NCBI GenBank assembly: GCA_964244655.1 | Contig: CAXTJU010000055.1 | Coordinates: 1 to 22,818 of the forward strand | DNA: 22,818 nt | Reading direction: 5' to 3' | DNA from: LMUY01 sp964244655 | GTDB lineage: Bacteria > Pseudomonadota > Alphaproteobacteria > Acetobacterales > Acetobacteraceae | Shown: positions 7,363 to 15,759 of the stretch, piece after piece | Numbering within the stretch: the first letter of the stretch is position 1 | Layout of the letters: the number at the start of each line of letters is the position of its first letter | The notes under the pieces: model-generated | Told to the model about the DNA's origin: nothing | The model's database searches: none | The model's input: the letters and a program-made list of their open reading frames with translations, nothing else | Made by a program: the position numbers and the translations under genes

Positions 7363-8855
7363 GGGCCGCCCTTCTGCTGCTGTGCCTCGCCGGCTGCGCC
7401 GTGGGGCCGGACTTCAAGCCGCCGGCCGCACCCCCTGTCGCCGGCTACACGCCGGAGCTGCTGCCCGCGCAGCTGATCGCCGACCGCACGGTGGCCAACC
7501 CCACGCAGCGCCTGGTGCCGGGCTTGGACATCCCCGGCGAATGGTGGACGCTGTTCCATTCCCGCCCGCTGAACGACCTGATCGCCCGCGCCCTGCTGCA
7601 CAACCCGGACCTCGCGGCCGCGCAGGCCTCGCTGCGCCAGGCGCGGGAGAACGTGCTGGCCCAGGAAGGCAGCTACCTGCCGAGCCTGGACGCCAACTTC
7701 ACGCCGAGCCGCAACAAGACCGCCACCGGCTCGCTGTCCCCGGCGACCTCGACCGGCAACCCGTACTACAGCCTCTACACGGCGCAGCTCAGCATCTCGT
7801 ACAACCCCGACGTGTTCGGCCTCAACCGGCGCCAGGTGGAGTCGCTGGTGGCGCTGGCGGACCAGCAGCGCTACCAGCTGGAAGCCACCTACCTGACGCT
7901 GACCTCCAACCTGGTGGCGGCGGCCATCGTGGAGGCCTCCCTGCGCGGCCAGTTGCAGGCCACCAACGACATCCTGGTCATCGCACGCGGCTTGGGGACC
8001 ATCCTCAGGAAGCAGCTCGACCTGGGCGCCATCGCCAAGATCGACGAGCTGGCGCAGGAGGCCGCGGTCAGCGCGGCCGAGGCCAGCCTGACGCCGTTGC
8101 AGAAGCAGCTGGCGCAGCAGCGCGACCTGCTGGCGGCGTTGAGCGGCCAGCTGCCGAGCGACGCCGTGCCCGAGACGTTCGACCTGGCCAGCCTGCACCT
8201 GCCGGAGCAAATCCCGGTCAGCCTGCCGTCCGAGCTGGTGCAGCAGCGCCCGGACATCAAGCAGGCAGAGGCGAACCTGCACTCGGCCAGCGCGCTGATC
8301 GGCGTGGCGGTGGCCAACCGGCTGCCGCTGCTGAACCTGACGGCGCAGGGCGGCAGCCAGGCGCTGTTCGCCAGCGGCCTGTTCGGCCCGGGCAACGGCT
8401 TTTGGACCCTCGCCGGCAGCCTGACGCAACCGGTGTTCGACGGCGGCACCCTGCTGCACCGCGAGCGTGGCGCGCGGGCCGCGTTCGACCAGGCGGCGGA
8501 GCAATACCGCAGCACCGTCCTCACCGCGTTCCAGAACGTGGCCGATTCCCTGCGGGCGCTGCAGGTCGATGCCGACGCCGTCCGGGTGGCGACGTTCGCC
8601 GACAAGACGGCGCAGGCGGCGCTCGCCATCACGCAGGAGCAGCTGCGCCTGGGCGCCATCGCCTATCTCGGCGTGCTGAACGCGGAGTCCACGGCGCTGA
8701 CGGCCCGCCTGGTTTTGGTGCAGGCCGAGGCGACCCGGCTGGCGGACACCGCCGCGCTGTTCCAGGCGCTGGGCGGCGGCTGGTGGAACCGCGGCGACGT
8801 GCACGTGAAGGACATCCACGGCGACAGCTTCACGCGGCTGATCGGGTTGCAGTAG
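7359..8855 (+). CDS. Outer-membrane efflux lipoprotein of the NodT/TolC family
   Basis: A 498-residue outer-membrane factor that completes the tripartite pump. It begins MRAALLLLCLAGC, a lipoprotein signal with lipobox LAGC (acylated Cys13), followed by AVGPDFKPP, the hallmark start of NodT-family channels. Two repeated outer-membrane-efflux domains follow: the first has LIARALLHNPDLAAAQASLRQAR and a beta segment near SLYTAQLSISYNPDVFG, the second has LVQQRPDIKQAEANLHSA and LAGSLTQPVFDGGTL. The ATG at 7359 overlaps the pump stop as ATGA, indicating translational coupling. An open frame extends upstream to 6801, but that part lies inside the pump gene and is not real. The gene converges on nupC with only 15 bases between. 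Confidence 0.95.
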   Translation: MRAALLLLCLAGCAVGPDFKPPAAPPVAGYTPELLPAQLIADRTVANPTQRLVPGLDIPGEWWTLFHSRPLNDLIARALLHNPDLAAAQASLRQARENVLAQEGSYLPSLDANFTPSRNKTATGSLSPATSTGNPYYSLYTAQLSISYNPDVFGLNRRQVESLVALADQQRYQLEATYLTLTSNLVAAAIVEASLRGQLQATNDILVIARGLGTILRKQLDLGAIAKIDELAQEAAVSAAEASLTPLQKQLAQQRDLLAALSGQLPSDAVPETFDLASLHLPEQIPVSLPSELVQQRPDIKQAEANLHSASALIGVAVANRLPLLNLTAQGGSQALFASGLFGPGNGFWTLAGSLTQPVFDGGTLLHRERGARAAFDQAAEQYRSTVLTAFQNVADSLRALQVDADAVRVATFADKTAQAALAITQEQLRLGAIAYLGVLNAESTALTARLVLVQAEATRLADTAALFQALGGGWWNRGDVHVKDIHGDSFTRLIGLQ

Positions 8856-8870
8856 CGCGGTCCCGCGCCT

Positions 8871-10115
8871 TCAGGAGAGCACGCCGGCCAGCGCGCCGCT
8901 GAGGCAGGTGCCGATGGTGCCCGACAGCACGGAGCGCAGCCCCAGCGCCGTGATCTCCCCCCGCCGCTCCGGCGCCATGGCGCCCATGCCGCCGACCAGG
9001 ATGCCCAGGCTGCCGAAGTTGGCGAAGCCGCACAGCGCGTAGGTCAGGATCACGCGGGACCGCTCGCCCAGCGTGCCCGGCGGCAGCGCGGCCAGGTGCA
9101 GGTAGGCCACGAACTCGTTCAGCACCGTCTTGGTGCCCATCAGCAGCGCGGCCGGCGCCGTCTCCGCCCAGGGCACGCCCATCAGCCACAGCACGGGGCG
9201 GAAGGGCAGGGCGAACAGCCCCTCCAGCGTCGGCGCGCCGGGCAGCAGGGCGAGGGCGATGTTGGCCAGGCTGACCAGGCTGACCGCCACCAGCAGCGCC
9301 GTCGTGATGCCGACCAGCGGGCCGATGCCGTCCGCCGTGCCGCGCACCAGGGCGTCCAGGCTGCCCAGCGTTTCCGGGCGGGACAGCGTCGCCGGGCGAG
9401 ACGGGGCCGCCGGGGCGCGGGCGGCCATCGGCGCGAACGGCACCATCAATGCGGCCACCGCGAGCGCGGCGGGCGTGCTGATGACGGAGGCGGCGATGAT
9501 GGCGCCGAGTGCGTTGGGGATCACCGGGCCCAGGATCGCGGCATAGATCACCATGACGGTGCCGGCGATGCCCGCCATGCCGCAGCTCATCACCGCGAAC
9601 AGCTCGCCCCGCTGCATGCCTTGCAGGTAGGGCCGGATCAGCAGCGGCGCCTCCACGTTGCCGACGAAGACGTGCAGCGCCGCCGCCAACGCCAGGGGGC
9701 CGTCGATCCCCAGGGTGCGCCGCAGCAGGAAGGCGAACGCGCCGGTGATCCGTTGCAGCACGCCCCAGTGGAACAGCAGCGAGCCGAGCGCGCTGATGAC
9801 CAGCACGAGAGGCAAGATTTTGAAGGCGAGGATCAGGCTGCCGCCGGGTCGGATTTCCACGAAGGGCAGGGCGCCGCCGCCGAGGTAGCCGAACAGGAAG
9901 CTGGTGCCGTCGTCCGTGGCGCGTTGCAGCGCCTCCACGGCGCCGTTCAGCGCCAGCACGGCGGCGCGCGCCGGGGCGGCGTCGATCAGCAGGATGGCCA
10001 AGGCCCATTGCAGCGCCAGGCCGCCGGCCACGATGCGCCAGGGGATGGCCCGGCGGTTCTCGCTCAAGGCCCAGGCCAGCAGGAGCAGCGCCGCCCAGCC
10101 GATCAGTCCGCGCAT
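8871..10115 (-). CDS. nupC: Concentrative nucleoside transporter, NupC/CNT family
   Basis: A 414-residue multi-pass inner-membrane symporter that imports nucleosides using H+ or Na+. Conserved CNT features in order are GGGALPF, the core motif HVFVGNVEAPLLIRPYL (about 148-164), SCGMAGIAGTVMVIYA, GTKTVLNEFVAYLHL (about 329-343) and YALCGFANFGSLGILVGGMG near the C-terminus. The acidic and Asn residues of NVEAP and LNEF normally bind nucleoside and cation. The length fits the bacterial family (about 400). ATG at 10115 is the natural start, beginning the first membrane helix. The gene lies downstream of tadD on the same strand but is separated by 129 bases and a hairpin, so it is probably an independent unit unrelated to the pilus. 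Whether the coupling ion is H+ or Na+ cannot be read here. Confidence 0.93.
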   Translation of the reverse strand: MRGLIGWAALLLLAWALSENRRAIPWRIVAGGLALQWALAILLIDAAPARAAVLALNGAVEALQRATDDGTSFLFGYLGGGALPFVEIRPGGSLILAFKILPLVLVISALGSLLFHWGVLQRITGAFAFLLRRTLGIDGPLALAAALHVFVGNVEAPLLIRPYLQGMQRGELFAVMSCGMAGIAGTVMVIYAAILGPVIPNALGAIIAASVISTPAALAVAALMVPFAPMAARAPAAPSRPATLSRPETLGSLDALVRGTADGIGPLVGITTALLVAVSLVSLANIALALLPGAPTLEGLFALPFRPVLWLMGVPWAETAPAALLMGTKTVLNEFVAYLHLAALPPGTLGERSRVILTYALCGFANFGSLGILVGGMGAMAPERRGEITALGLRSVLSGTIGTCLSGALAGVLS

Positions 10116-10197
10116 CGCTTCGTCCGCCCGCGCGCGCCGGGTTGGCGCGGTTCGCTTGCGTGGTGCAACATCGATGCCGCAGGCAGCCCCAGGCGTT

Positions 10198-10232
10198 GGC
10201 CGCTCGATCCCCGGCCAGGAGTTCGAGCGGCC
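10198..10232 (-). terminator. Probable terminator of the Tad operon
   Basis: GGCCGCTCGA at 10198-10207 is the exact reverse complement of TCGAGCGGCC at 10223-10232: a 10-bp stem with a 15-base loop. It starts 12 bases after the tadD stop codon on the minus strand and lies between tadD and nupC. There is no T-run, so terminator function is inferred from position and stability. Confidence 0.55.
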
Positions 10233-10244
10233 GCAAGCGGACGG

Positions 10245-10967
10245 CTACGGCGCGTGCAGCTCGGCGTAGGCTGCCATGGCGACCGGCACCTGCTCCGCGG
10301 ACAGGTCGCGGCGCAGCAGCTTCTCAGCCCCCGCCTGGTCGCCGGACAGCGCCAGCGCGGTGGCCAGGTCCTGGCGGACCCGGGGCTGTGCGGTCGGCGG
10401 GGCGGCCAGGGGGCTGAGCACGGCGACGGCCTGCGCCGAGTCACCGGCCAAGGCCAGCGACAGGCCCATGTTGACCCGGGCGGCGTCCAGCTCCGGGGCG
10501 GCGACGATGGCCGCGGCGTAGGATTTCTGCGCCTCGGCGTGATGCTCCTGCATGTCCTGCGCAATGCCGAGGTCGCACAGCGCGCGGGCGTCGGAGGGCT
10601 GTTGCGACAGCACGGAGCGGAACGCCGCCTCGGCCTCGCTGGCGCGGCTGGTGAGCAGCAGCACGCGGCCCAGCCCGAACTCCGCTGCGGCGGAGGCAGG
10701 CGACACGTGGGCCGCGCGGCGGAAGCTCGCCTCCGCCTGCGGGATCTGGCCCATGTCGGTCAGCGCCTGCCCTTCCATCAGCAGCGCGGCCAGGTCGTCC
10801 CGGTTGGTCGCCAGTTGGCGGCGGGCGACGTTCAGCGCGGCCTCCGGCGCGCCGCCGGCCAACGCCGCCGCACCCACCCGCAGGCTGGGCAGCTTGGTGC
10901 TCGATTGATCCCCGGGCGTGGCGCACGCGGCGGGGAACAGCAGGATCAGAAGCAGGAATGCGCGCAT
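10245..10967 (-). CDS. tadD: TPR lipoprotein TadD-like, last gene of the Tad operon
   Basis: A 240-residue lipoprotein made of tetratricopeptide-like repeats. The signal MRAFLLLILLFPAAC contains lipobox PAAC (Cys15). The rest is alanine-rich paired helices: PEAALNVARRQLATNRDDLAA, AEASFRRAAHVSPASAAAEFGLGR, AEAAFRSVLSQQPSDARALCDLG and AEAQKSYAAAIVAAPELDAARVNMG. TadD in Tad systems is a TPR lipoprotein thought to help assemble or stabilise the secretin, like the pilotin PilF. ATG at 10967 has GGAGA at 10976-10980 (complement) 8 bases upstream. It follows tadC by 18 bases on the same strand and closes the operon, with a hairpin after the stop. Assignment as TadD rests on context plus TPR lipoprotein form, since TPR repeats alone are not specific. 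Confidence 0.85.
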   Translation of the reverse strand: MRAFLLLILLFPAACATPGDQSSTKLPSLRVGAAALAGGAPEAALNVARRQLATNRDDLAALLMEGQALTDMGQIPQAEASFRRAAHVSPASAAAEFGLGRVLLLTSRASEAEAAFRSVLSQQPSDARALCDLGIAQDMQEHHAEAQKSYAAAIVAAPELDAARVNMGLSLALAGDSAQAVAVLSPLAAPPTAQPRVRQDLATALALSGDQAGAEKLLRRDLSAEQVPVAMAAYAELHAP

Positions 10968-10985
10968 TTTGCGGTTCTCCAGTGA

Positions 10986-11912
10986 CTAATGTTTGAATGT
11001 TGCCATGACATGCAGCATCGCCGGTCCGCCCACCACGATGAACACGGTGGGCAGGATGAACACGATCATCGGCACGGTCAGCAGCACCGGCAGGCGGGCG
11101 GCACGTTCCTCGAACCGGGTCAGCGTCTCGGTGCGCAGCTCGGCGGACAGGGTGCGGAGCGCGTTCGACAGCGGCGTGCCGTACTGCATGGTTTGCACCA
11201 GCGTGGAGCCAAGCCGCTTCAGGTTATCGAGCCCCGTCCGGGTTCCCATGTTGCGCATCGCGATGCGCCGGTCGGACAGGATGCGCAGTTCGCTTGCCGT
11301 CTGCTGCAGCTCTTCGGCCACCGCCGGGTGCGACGCGGCGATTTCCACCGCGACGCGGGCGATGGCCGGTTCCAGCCCGAGCCCGGCCTCCGAGCAGATC
11401 ACCAGCATGTCCAGGGCGTCCGCCAAGCCGCCGTCCAACCGTTTGAGGAACGCGTTGCGCCGCGATTTCACCATGTAGTCCGGCCCGAGGAGGCCGATCA
11501 TGGCCGCCACGGCCGTGCCGGCGTTGTGCACGGTGAAGGAAAAGCCGAGCCGGCCCAGCCCGAACCAAGCCACGACCGGCAGCAGCGCCAGCAGCAGCAG
11601 CTTGCTGCCCACGAACAATCCGAGGCCGTTGTTGCCGCGGAACCCGGCGGCCGCCAGCGTCTGCTGCAAATCCGTCACCGTCTTGTCGGACAGCAGGCCG
11701 CTGCGCGCCAACCCGGCACCGACCTTGGAGACGAAGCGCAGGGCGGTGCTGCCAGATTTGGCCTGCTGCGTCAGTCCCAAGCCAATGCCTTGCCGCAGGC
11801 GGCTCACCCGGGCGGCCAAGCGGTCCTGCCGCTGCACCACTCGCAACAGCAGCACGGAGGCGCCTGAACACGCCAGGCTGACAGCCCCGGCGGTTGCGAG
11901 AACCGGCGTCAT
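10986..11912 (-). CDS. tadC: Tad pilus inner-membrane platform protein TadC (T2SS F-type)
   Basis: A 308-residue membrane protein of the type II secretion F (GspF/PilC) superfamily, one of the two platform proteins that hold the TadA ATPase at the inner membrane. It has a membrane segment at the N-terminus (about 3-24), further segments near residues 105-145 and a C-terminal helix (LPVLLTVPMIVFILPTVFIV). Between these lies the F-domain with DALDMLVICSEAGLGLEPAI, SELRILSDRRIAMRNMGTRTG and STLVQTMQYGTPLSNALRTL, typical TadC motifs. ATG at 11912 overlaps the tadB stop by 4 bases (ATGA), so the two are translationally coupled and probably made in equal amounts. Confidence 0.95.
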   Translation of the reverse strand: MTPVLATAGAVSLACSGASVLLLRVVQRQDRLAARVSRLRQGIGLGLTQQAKSGSTALRFVSKVGAGLARSGLLSDKTVTDLQQTLAAAGFRGNNGLGLFVGSKLLLLALLPVVAWFGLGRLGFSFTVHNAGTAVAAMIGLLGPDYMVKSRRNAFLKRLDGGLADALDMLVICSEAGLGLEPAIARVAVEIAASHPAVAEELQQTASELRILSDRRIAMRNMGTRTGLDNLKRLGSTLVQTMQYGTPLSNALRTLSAELRTETLTRFEERAARLPVLLTVPMIVFILPTVFIVVGGPAMLHVMATFKH

Positions 11913-12865
11913 GACAGGCTTTTCCGGATCATCGCACGCATTATCACGATGCCGAGGCCAAGCCAGACCAAGCCAGCGCCCAGCAAGGTTTGGCCGGGTC
12001 CTTCCTCGAACAGGGAACCGATGTAGGGCGGGTCCATCACGGCGAGCGCGCCGCCTGAGAGGAACGGCAGCGCCGTGAGCACGCCCGAGCTGGTCCGGGC
12101 CTCGGACGCCAGGGCGTAGCCGCGGGCTTTCAGGGCCACCCGCTTGCGCACCACCTCGGCCAGGTTCTCCAACGTTTCGGTCAGCCCGCCGCCGGTCTGG
12201 CTCTGCAGGGCCAGCGCCGTGGCGAAGAAGCGGTACTCAGGCAGCCGGTTTCGCGCCGCCATCTCGCGCAGCGCTTCCTCCAGCGGCGTGCCGATGCCGA
12301 CCTGATCGTAGAGCCGCATGAACTCGACGGAGGTCGGCGCTTCGGCATCCTGCGCCACGGCGCGCAAGGATTCCGTCACGGGAATGCCGACGCGGACAGC
12401 CCGCACGATGGTTGCCAGCGCGTCCGGAAACTGGCGGTACAGTGTGGCCATCCGCTTCGCATCGGCGCCGTGGTAGTAGGCCCGGGTCGCGAACAGCGCG
12501 GTCAGCGGCAATAATCCAACGGAGAGCGAGCCCAGCAGGCCGTGAAGCAGCCATTGCACGGCGTAGCCCGGCAGCAGCGAGGCCGGCAGCACCAGATAAG
12601 GCTTGTAACGGTACGGATCGCGCCGATAAGGATCCATGCCGATAAGCTGGCTCAATCGCCGCTTGAGCGAGGCCGTCGGCAAGGCCACGGAAAGGCGGGC
12701 AAACGTTGCCAGGGGCGCTTCCATGGAATGGAAGGCTTTGAGCGCCTTGCTGCGCCGCGACGCCATCCGCCGAGCTCGCTCGTCGAGCCGCAGCAGAATG
12801 AAGCAGACGGGCACCAGGCAGATCAAGACCATGCCTGCCGCGAGCAACGCCGGCGAAAGCATCAT
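11909..12865 (-). CDS. tadB: Tad pilus inner-membrane platform protein TadB (T2SS F-type)
   Basis: A 318-residue platform protein paired with TadC. It has an N-terminal membrane helix (about 2-26), a cytoplasmic stretch with SMEAPLATFARLSVALP, membrane segments near 90-125, then the F-domain with FPDALATIVRAVRVGIPVTESL, TPLEEALREMAARNRLPEYRFFATALALQ and QTGGGLTETLENLAEVVRKR, which are characteristic of TadB. C-terminal helices around 255-310 re-anchor it. Two Met codons lie at the start (12865 and 12862); the ribosome site is weak. It sits 34 bases after cpaF and overlaps tadC by 4 bases. Confidence 0.95.
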   Translation of the reverse strand: MMLSPALLAAGMVLICLVPVCFILLRLDERARRMASRRSKALKAFHSMEAPLATFARLSVALPTASLKRRLSQLIGMDPYRRDPYRYKPYLVLPASLLPGYAVQWLLHGLLGSLSVGLLPLTALFATRAYYHGADAKRMATLYRQFPDALATIVRAVRVGIPVTESLRAVAQDAEAPTSVEFMRLYDQVGIGTPLEEALREMAARNRLPEYRFFATALALQSQTGGGLTETLENLAEVVRKRVALKARGYALASEARTSSGVLTALPFLSGGALAVMDPPYIGSLFEEGPGQTLLGAGLVWLGLGIVIMRAMIRKSLS

Positions 12866-12899
12866 GATGCTGCCCGGCCCAAGCCGTAGCCTTGCCCTA

Positions 12900-14258
12900 T
12901 CACCGGTCCGCCTCCTCGAGCGTGGAGGCCCAGATGCGGTCCAAGCCGAAATAGGCTAGCCGGTCGTGGAACGACGGGCGCGCCCGGCTGACGCGGTAGG
13001 TCCCGTGCAGCCGGCCGTCGTTGCCCTCGCCAATCAGCTCGAAGGCGAAGATGTCATTCAGGATCACCACCTCGCCCTCCAGCCCGCACACCTCCGTCAC
13101 CTGGATCAGGCGGCGGCCGCCGTCGCGCTGGCGCTCCACCTGGATGATCAGGTTGACCGCGCCCACGATTTGCTGGCGGATCGCCTTGGACGGCAGGCCG
13201 AAATTGCCCATCTGCACCATGTTCTCGATCCGGGTGATGGCGTCCCGCGAGGTGTTGGCGTGGATGGTGGACATGCTGCCGTCATGGCCCGTGTTCATCG
13301 CCTGCAGCATGTCGAACGCCTCGCCGGCGCGCACCTCGCCCACGATGATCCGGTCGGGCCGCATGCGCAGCGCGTTGCGCACCAGGTCGCGCTGGGTGAT
13401 CTCGCCGCGGCCCTCAAGGCTTGGCGGGCGCGTTTCCAGCCGCACCACGTGGGGCTGCTGCAGCTGCAGCTCCGCCGCATCCTCCACCGTCACGATCCGC
13501 TCGGAGGTGTCGATCAACTGGCTGATCGCGTTCAGCAGCGTGGTCTTGCCGCTGCCGGTGCCGCCGCTGATAATAATGTTCAGCCGGCAGCGCCCGGCGA
13601 TCTCCAGGATGCGCGCGACCGGCTGGCTCATGGAGCCGAACTCGACCAACCGCGAGAAGTCGATGCGCTTCTTGGTGAACTTGCGGATCGAGATGTAAGG
13701 CCCGTCCAAAGCCAGCGGCGGAAAGACGATGTTGACGCGGCTGCCGTCCTTCAAGCGCGCGTCCACCATCGGGCTGCTTTCGTCCACCCGGCGGCCCACG
13801 TCGGCGGCGATGCGCTGGCAGATGTTGGCGACGTGCGCCGCGTCACGGAACCGCACGTTCGAGAGGGTCACGCGGCCGGCTTTTTCGATGAACACCCGGT
13901 CCGGGCCGTTCACCATGATGTCCGCCACCCCGTCGTCTTCCAGCAGCGGCTCCAACGGACCCAGGCCCAGCATGTCGTGCACGAGGTCGCTGGCCAGCTG
14001 CCGCTGCTCGCGCCCGTTCAGCTGGATGCGCTTCTCGTTGGCAAGGTCGGCCAGCAACCGCTCGACTTCTATGGCCAGGCGGTCCTGCGCCATGCCGGCG
14101 ATCGAGACCGGGTCGATCCGCGTCAGGCACAAGGCCCGCAGTTCCGCGATCGGCGCTGGCGTGCGAACGCTTGCCGTCTCGGCCGGCGGAGGAGCTGCCA
14201 CGGGCAGGGGCGCCGTTTCGGGCGCGCGGCGGCCGAACCCGCTCACCGGCGGCCCCAC
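12900..14258 (-). CDS. cpaF: Tad pilus assembly/retraction ATPase TadA (CpaF)
   Basis: A 452-residue secretion ATPase of the GspE/VirB11 family that powers pilus extension and retraction from the cytoplasmic face. A Pro/Ala-rich disordered N-terminus (1-35) is followed by the N-terminal domain with LVHDMLGLGPLEPLLEDD and DIMVNGPDRVFIEKAGR. The RecA-like core has Walker A GGTGSGKT at 232-239 (K238), Walker B region RPDRIIVGEVRAGEAFDML and the His box GSMSTIHANTSRDAI with H333. All are intact, so the enzyme should be active. The start is GTG at 14258, overlapping the 3' end of cpaE by 16 bases; the overlapping residues are low-complexity, so a later start is possible but none is better supported. 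Confidence 0.96.
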   Translation of the reverse strand: MGPPVSGFGRRAPETAPLPVAAPPPAETASVRTPAPIAELRALCLTRIDPVSIAGMAQDRLAIEVERLLADLANEKRIQLNGREQRQLASDLVHDMLGLGPLEPLLEDDGVADIMVNGPDRVFIEKAGRVTLSNVRFRDAAHVANICQRIAADVGRRVDESSPMVDARLKDGSRVNIVFPPLALDGPYISIRKFTKKRIDFSRLVEFGSMSQPVARILEIAGRCRLNIIISGGTGSGKTTLLNAISQLIDTSERIVTVEDAAELQLQQPHVVRLETRPPSLEGRGEITQRDLVRNALRMRPDRIIVGEVRAGEAFDMLQAMNTGHDGSMSTIHANTSRDAITRIENMVQMGNFGLPSKAIRQQIVGAVNLIIQVERQRDGGRRLIQVTEVCGLEGEVVILNDIFAFELIGEGNDGRLHGTYRVSRARPSFHDRLAYFGLDRIWASTLEEADR

Positions 14259-15454
14259 GGCCAGCGCCGCTTGCCTTCGGTGGCCGGCGCGTACGATACC
14301 TCGCGCGCCAGTTCCATGATGCCGGTGCGGAAGCTGCCGCGCGTCTTGACGGCGGGCTCGCCCAGGCTTTCCGCAACGCCGAGCGGGCGGGGCAGGTCCG
14401 GGATCGCCACGTCCACCGCCATGCGCAGGGCATCCTCGACCTGATGCCGGGTCAGTCCGCCAGGCATGCCGGTGCGGTTCAGCACCACCACGGCCCGGCG
14501 CGCCTGTGCGGCGCCCGAGGGCAGGGCAAGCATGCGCAGCGCGTCCCGCACGCTGGCCAGGGTCGGCAGCATCACCAGCGCGCGTTGCTGGGTGACTTCC
14601 AGCAGGTCGCGCGAGAGCGGGGAGGAGCTGAACGGCACGTCCGCCACCACGAAGTTGAAGCGCCGCCGCAACAAGGTCGCCAGCTTGGCCGCGGCTCCGG
14701 CCACATAGCCAGGCTGCTCGGTCAGCCCTTCCTCGCCTGCCATGACGTGCAGCCGATCGACCAGAGGGATGGCCGTGCGCTCCACGAACAGCTCATCCAC
14801 CCGGCTTGGCTGCTCCAGGGCGGAACGCAGGCCGGACCCGGTCTGCGCCCCCAGCAGCATCGCGGCGCTGCCGGTCTGCAAATCCGCATCCAGCAGGAGC
14901 GTGTGCCGCCGGGCCCCTTCGGCCAGGTGCCAGGCCAGGTTGGCTGCAATCGTGGTGGCGCCCACGCCGCCACGGGTGCCCGTCACCGTCACCATGTGGC
15001 CGCCCAGGGCTGCGGCCGACGGCGCCTGGCGCGCGATCTGCGAGCCGAACAGGCGCGCCACCATCTCCGGCACCAGCGGCTTGTAGAGGTATTCGGTGGC
15101 CCCCAGCGTGCGGGTGATCTGGCGGTAGAACGCCATGTCCTGCCGCTCCCCCACGATCAGGACCTGGACATCCGGCTCGACCACGTGGGTGAGGTCGCTC
15201 AGCAGCGCGAGCGCCTGGCTCTCCCCCGTGATGTCGATGATCAAGGAGTGCGGGGTCGGCATGTTGGACAGCGCGTTCAGCGCCGTCCTGACGTTGCCGC
15301 GCCGCACTTCGAAGCCGCTGGGCAGCGCCTGGGTCAGGCCCTCCCGCAGCACCGCCTCGCTGTCCGCATCGGCCACGAAGGCCAGCAGCTGGACGCGGTC
15401 GGTGCGCGACGTCGGCTCCTGGCCCGGCGTGGGCAGCGCGTTGCCACCGTCCAT
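14243..15454 (-). CDS. cpaE: Tad pilus localisation ATPase-like protein CpaE/TadZ
   Basis: A 403-residue protein of the MinD/ParA superfamily that places the Tad machinery in the cell. The N-terminal 130 residues form a degenerate receiver-like domain (VQLLAFVADADSEAVLREGL, SLIIDITGE, EYLYKPLVPEMVARLF) without a clear phosphoacceptor set. The ATPase-like domain begins VTVTGTRGGVGATTIAANLAW. R161 and A166 stand where MinD/ParA proteins have the signature and P-loop lysines, so ATP hydrolysis may be lost, as in some TadZ proteins. Further motifs are LLLDADLQTGSAAMLLG and FVVADVPFSSS. ATG at 15454 overlaps the preceding stop by one base (TGATG). Highly confident as CpaE/TadZ; loss of activity is inference. 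Confidence 0.94.
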   Translation of the reverse strand: MDGGNALPTPGQEPTSRTDRVQLLAFVADADSEAVLREGLTQALPSGFEVRRGNVRTALNALSNMPTPHSLIIDITGESQALALLSDLTHVVEPDVQVLIVGERQDMAFYRQITRTLGATEYLYKPLVPEMVARLFGSQIARQAPSAAALGGHMVTVTGTRGGVGATTIAANLAWHLAEGARRHTLLLDADLQTGSAAMLLGAQTGSGLRSALEQPSRVDELFVERTAIPLVDRLHVMAGEEGLTEQPGYVAGAAAKLATLLRRRFNFVVADVPFSSSPLSRDLLEVTQQRALVMLPTLASVRDALRMLALPSGAAQARRAVVVLNRTGMPGGLTRHQVEDALRMAVDVAIPDLPRPLGVAESLGEPAVKTRGSFRTGIMELAREVSYAPATEGKRRWPWGRR

Positions 15455-15759
15455 CAGCTGCCGCTCCCGCCGGCCGATCCGCCACCGGTGCTGATGGAGA
15501 TCGGCGATATCTTGGAGGCGGATGCGTCGGGCAAATCCTTCAGCTTGCCAGCGCGGTAGCGCGCCACCGCGGCCGCCACGACGGAGCCATCGGCCCGCCG
15601 GTCGGCCGCACCGGTCACCAAGTCTTCCGGGTCGGCGATCATGGCGCGCAGGTTCGCCTCATTGGCGCCGGTCGGGTGCCACAGGCCTTCCCGGGTCAAC
15701 GGATCCTCCGCGGCGCAGCCAGCCGGCAGCAGCAGGGCAAGCCATAGGATGCGCCTCAT
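15454..15759 (-). CDS. cpaD: Short CpaD-like pilus assembly lipoprotein
   Basis: A 101-residue lipoprotein between the secretin and cpaE, the place of cpaD. It starts MRRILWLALLLPAGC with lipobox LPAGC (Cys15). Residues 31-48 (GANEANLRAMIADPEDLV) followed by AAAVARYRAGK (62-72) match the conserved C-terminal region of CpaD, usually 'xNLAxMVADPxDL ... YRxG'. The roughly 100 N-terminal residues of the classic CpaD (about 200 long) are missing, and a Gly/Ser tail (91-101) ends the protein. The true start is ATG at 15759, overlapping the cpaC stop as ATGA; a longer frame to 15876 lies inside cpaC and lacks a signal. Role by family: outer-membrane lipoprotein that supports the secretin. The family call is from motif memory and context. 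Confidence 0.8.
   Translation of the reverse strand: MRRILWLALLLPAGCAAEDPLTREGLWHPTGANEANLRAMIADPEDLVTGAADRRADGSVVAAAVARYRAGKLKDLPDASASKISPISISTGGGSAGGSGS

Noticed and set aside
8855..8868. Small hairpin GCGCGG/CCGCGC between the convergent efflux-channel and nupC genes
   Set aside because: The stem is only 5-6 bp with a 2-4 base loop and no T-run; too weak to call a terminator.
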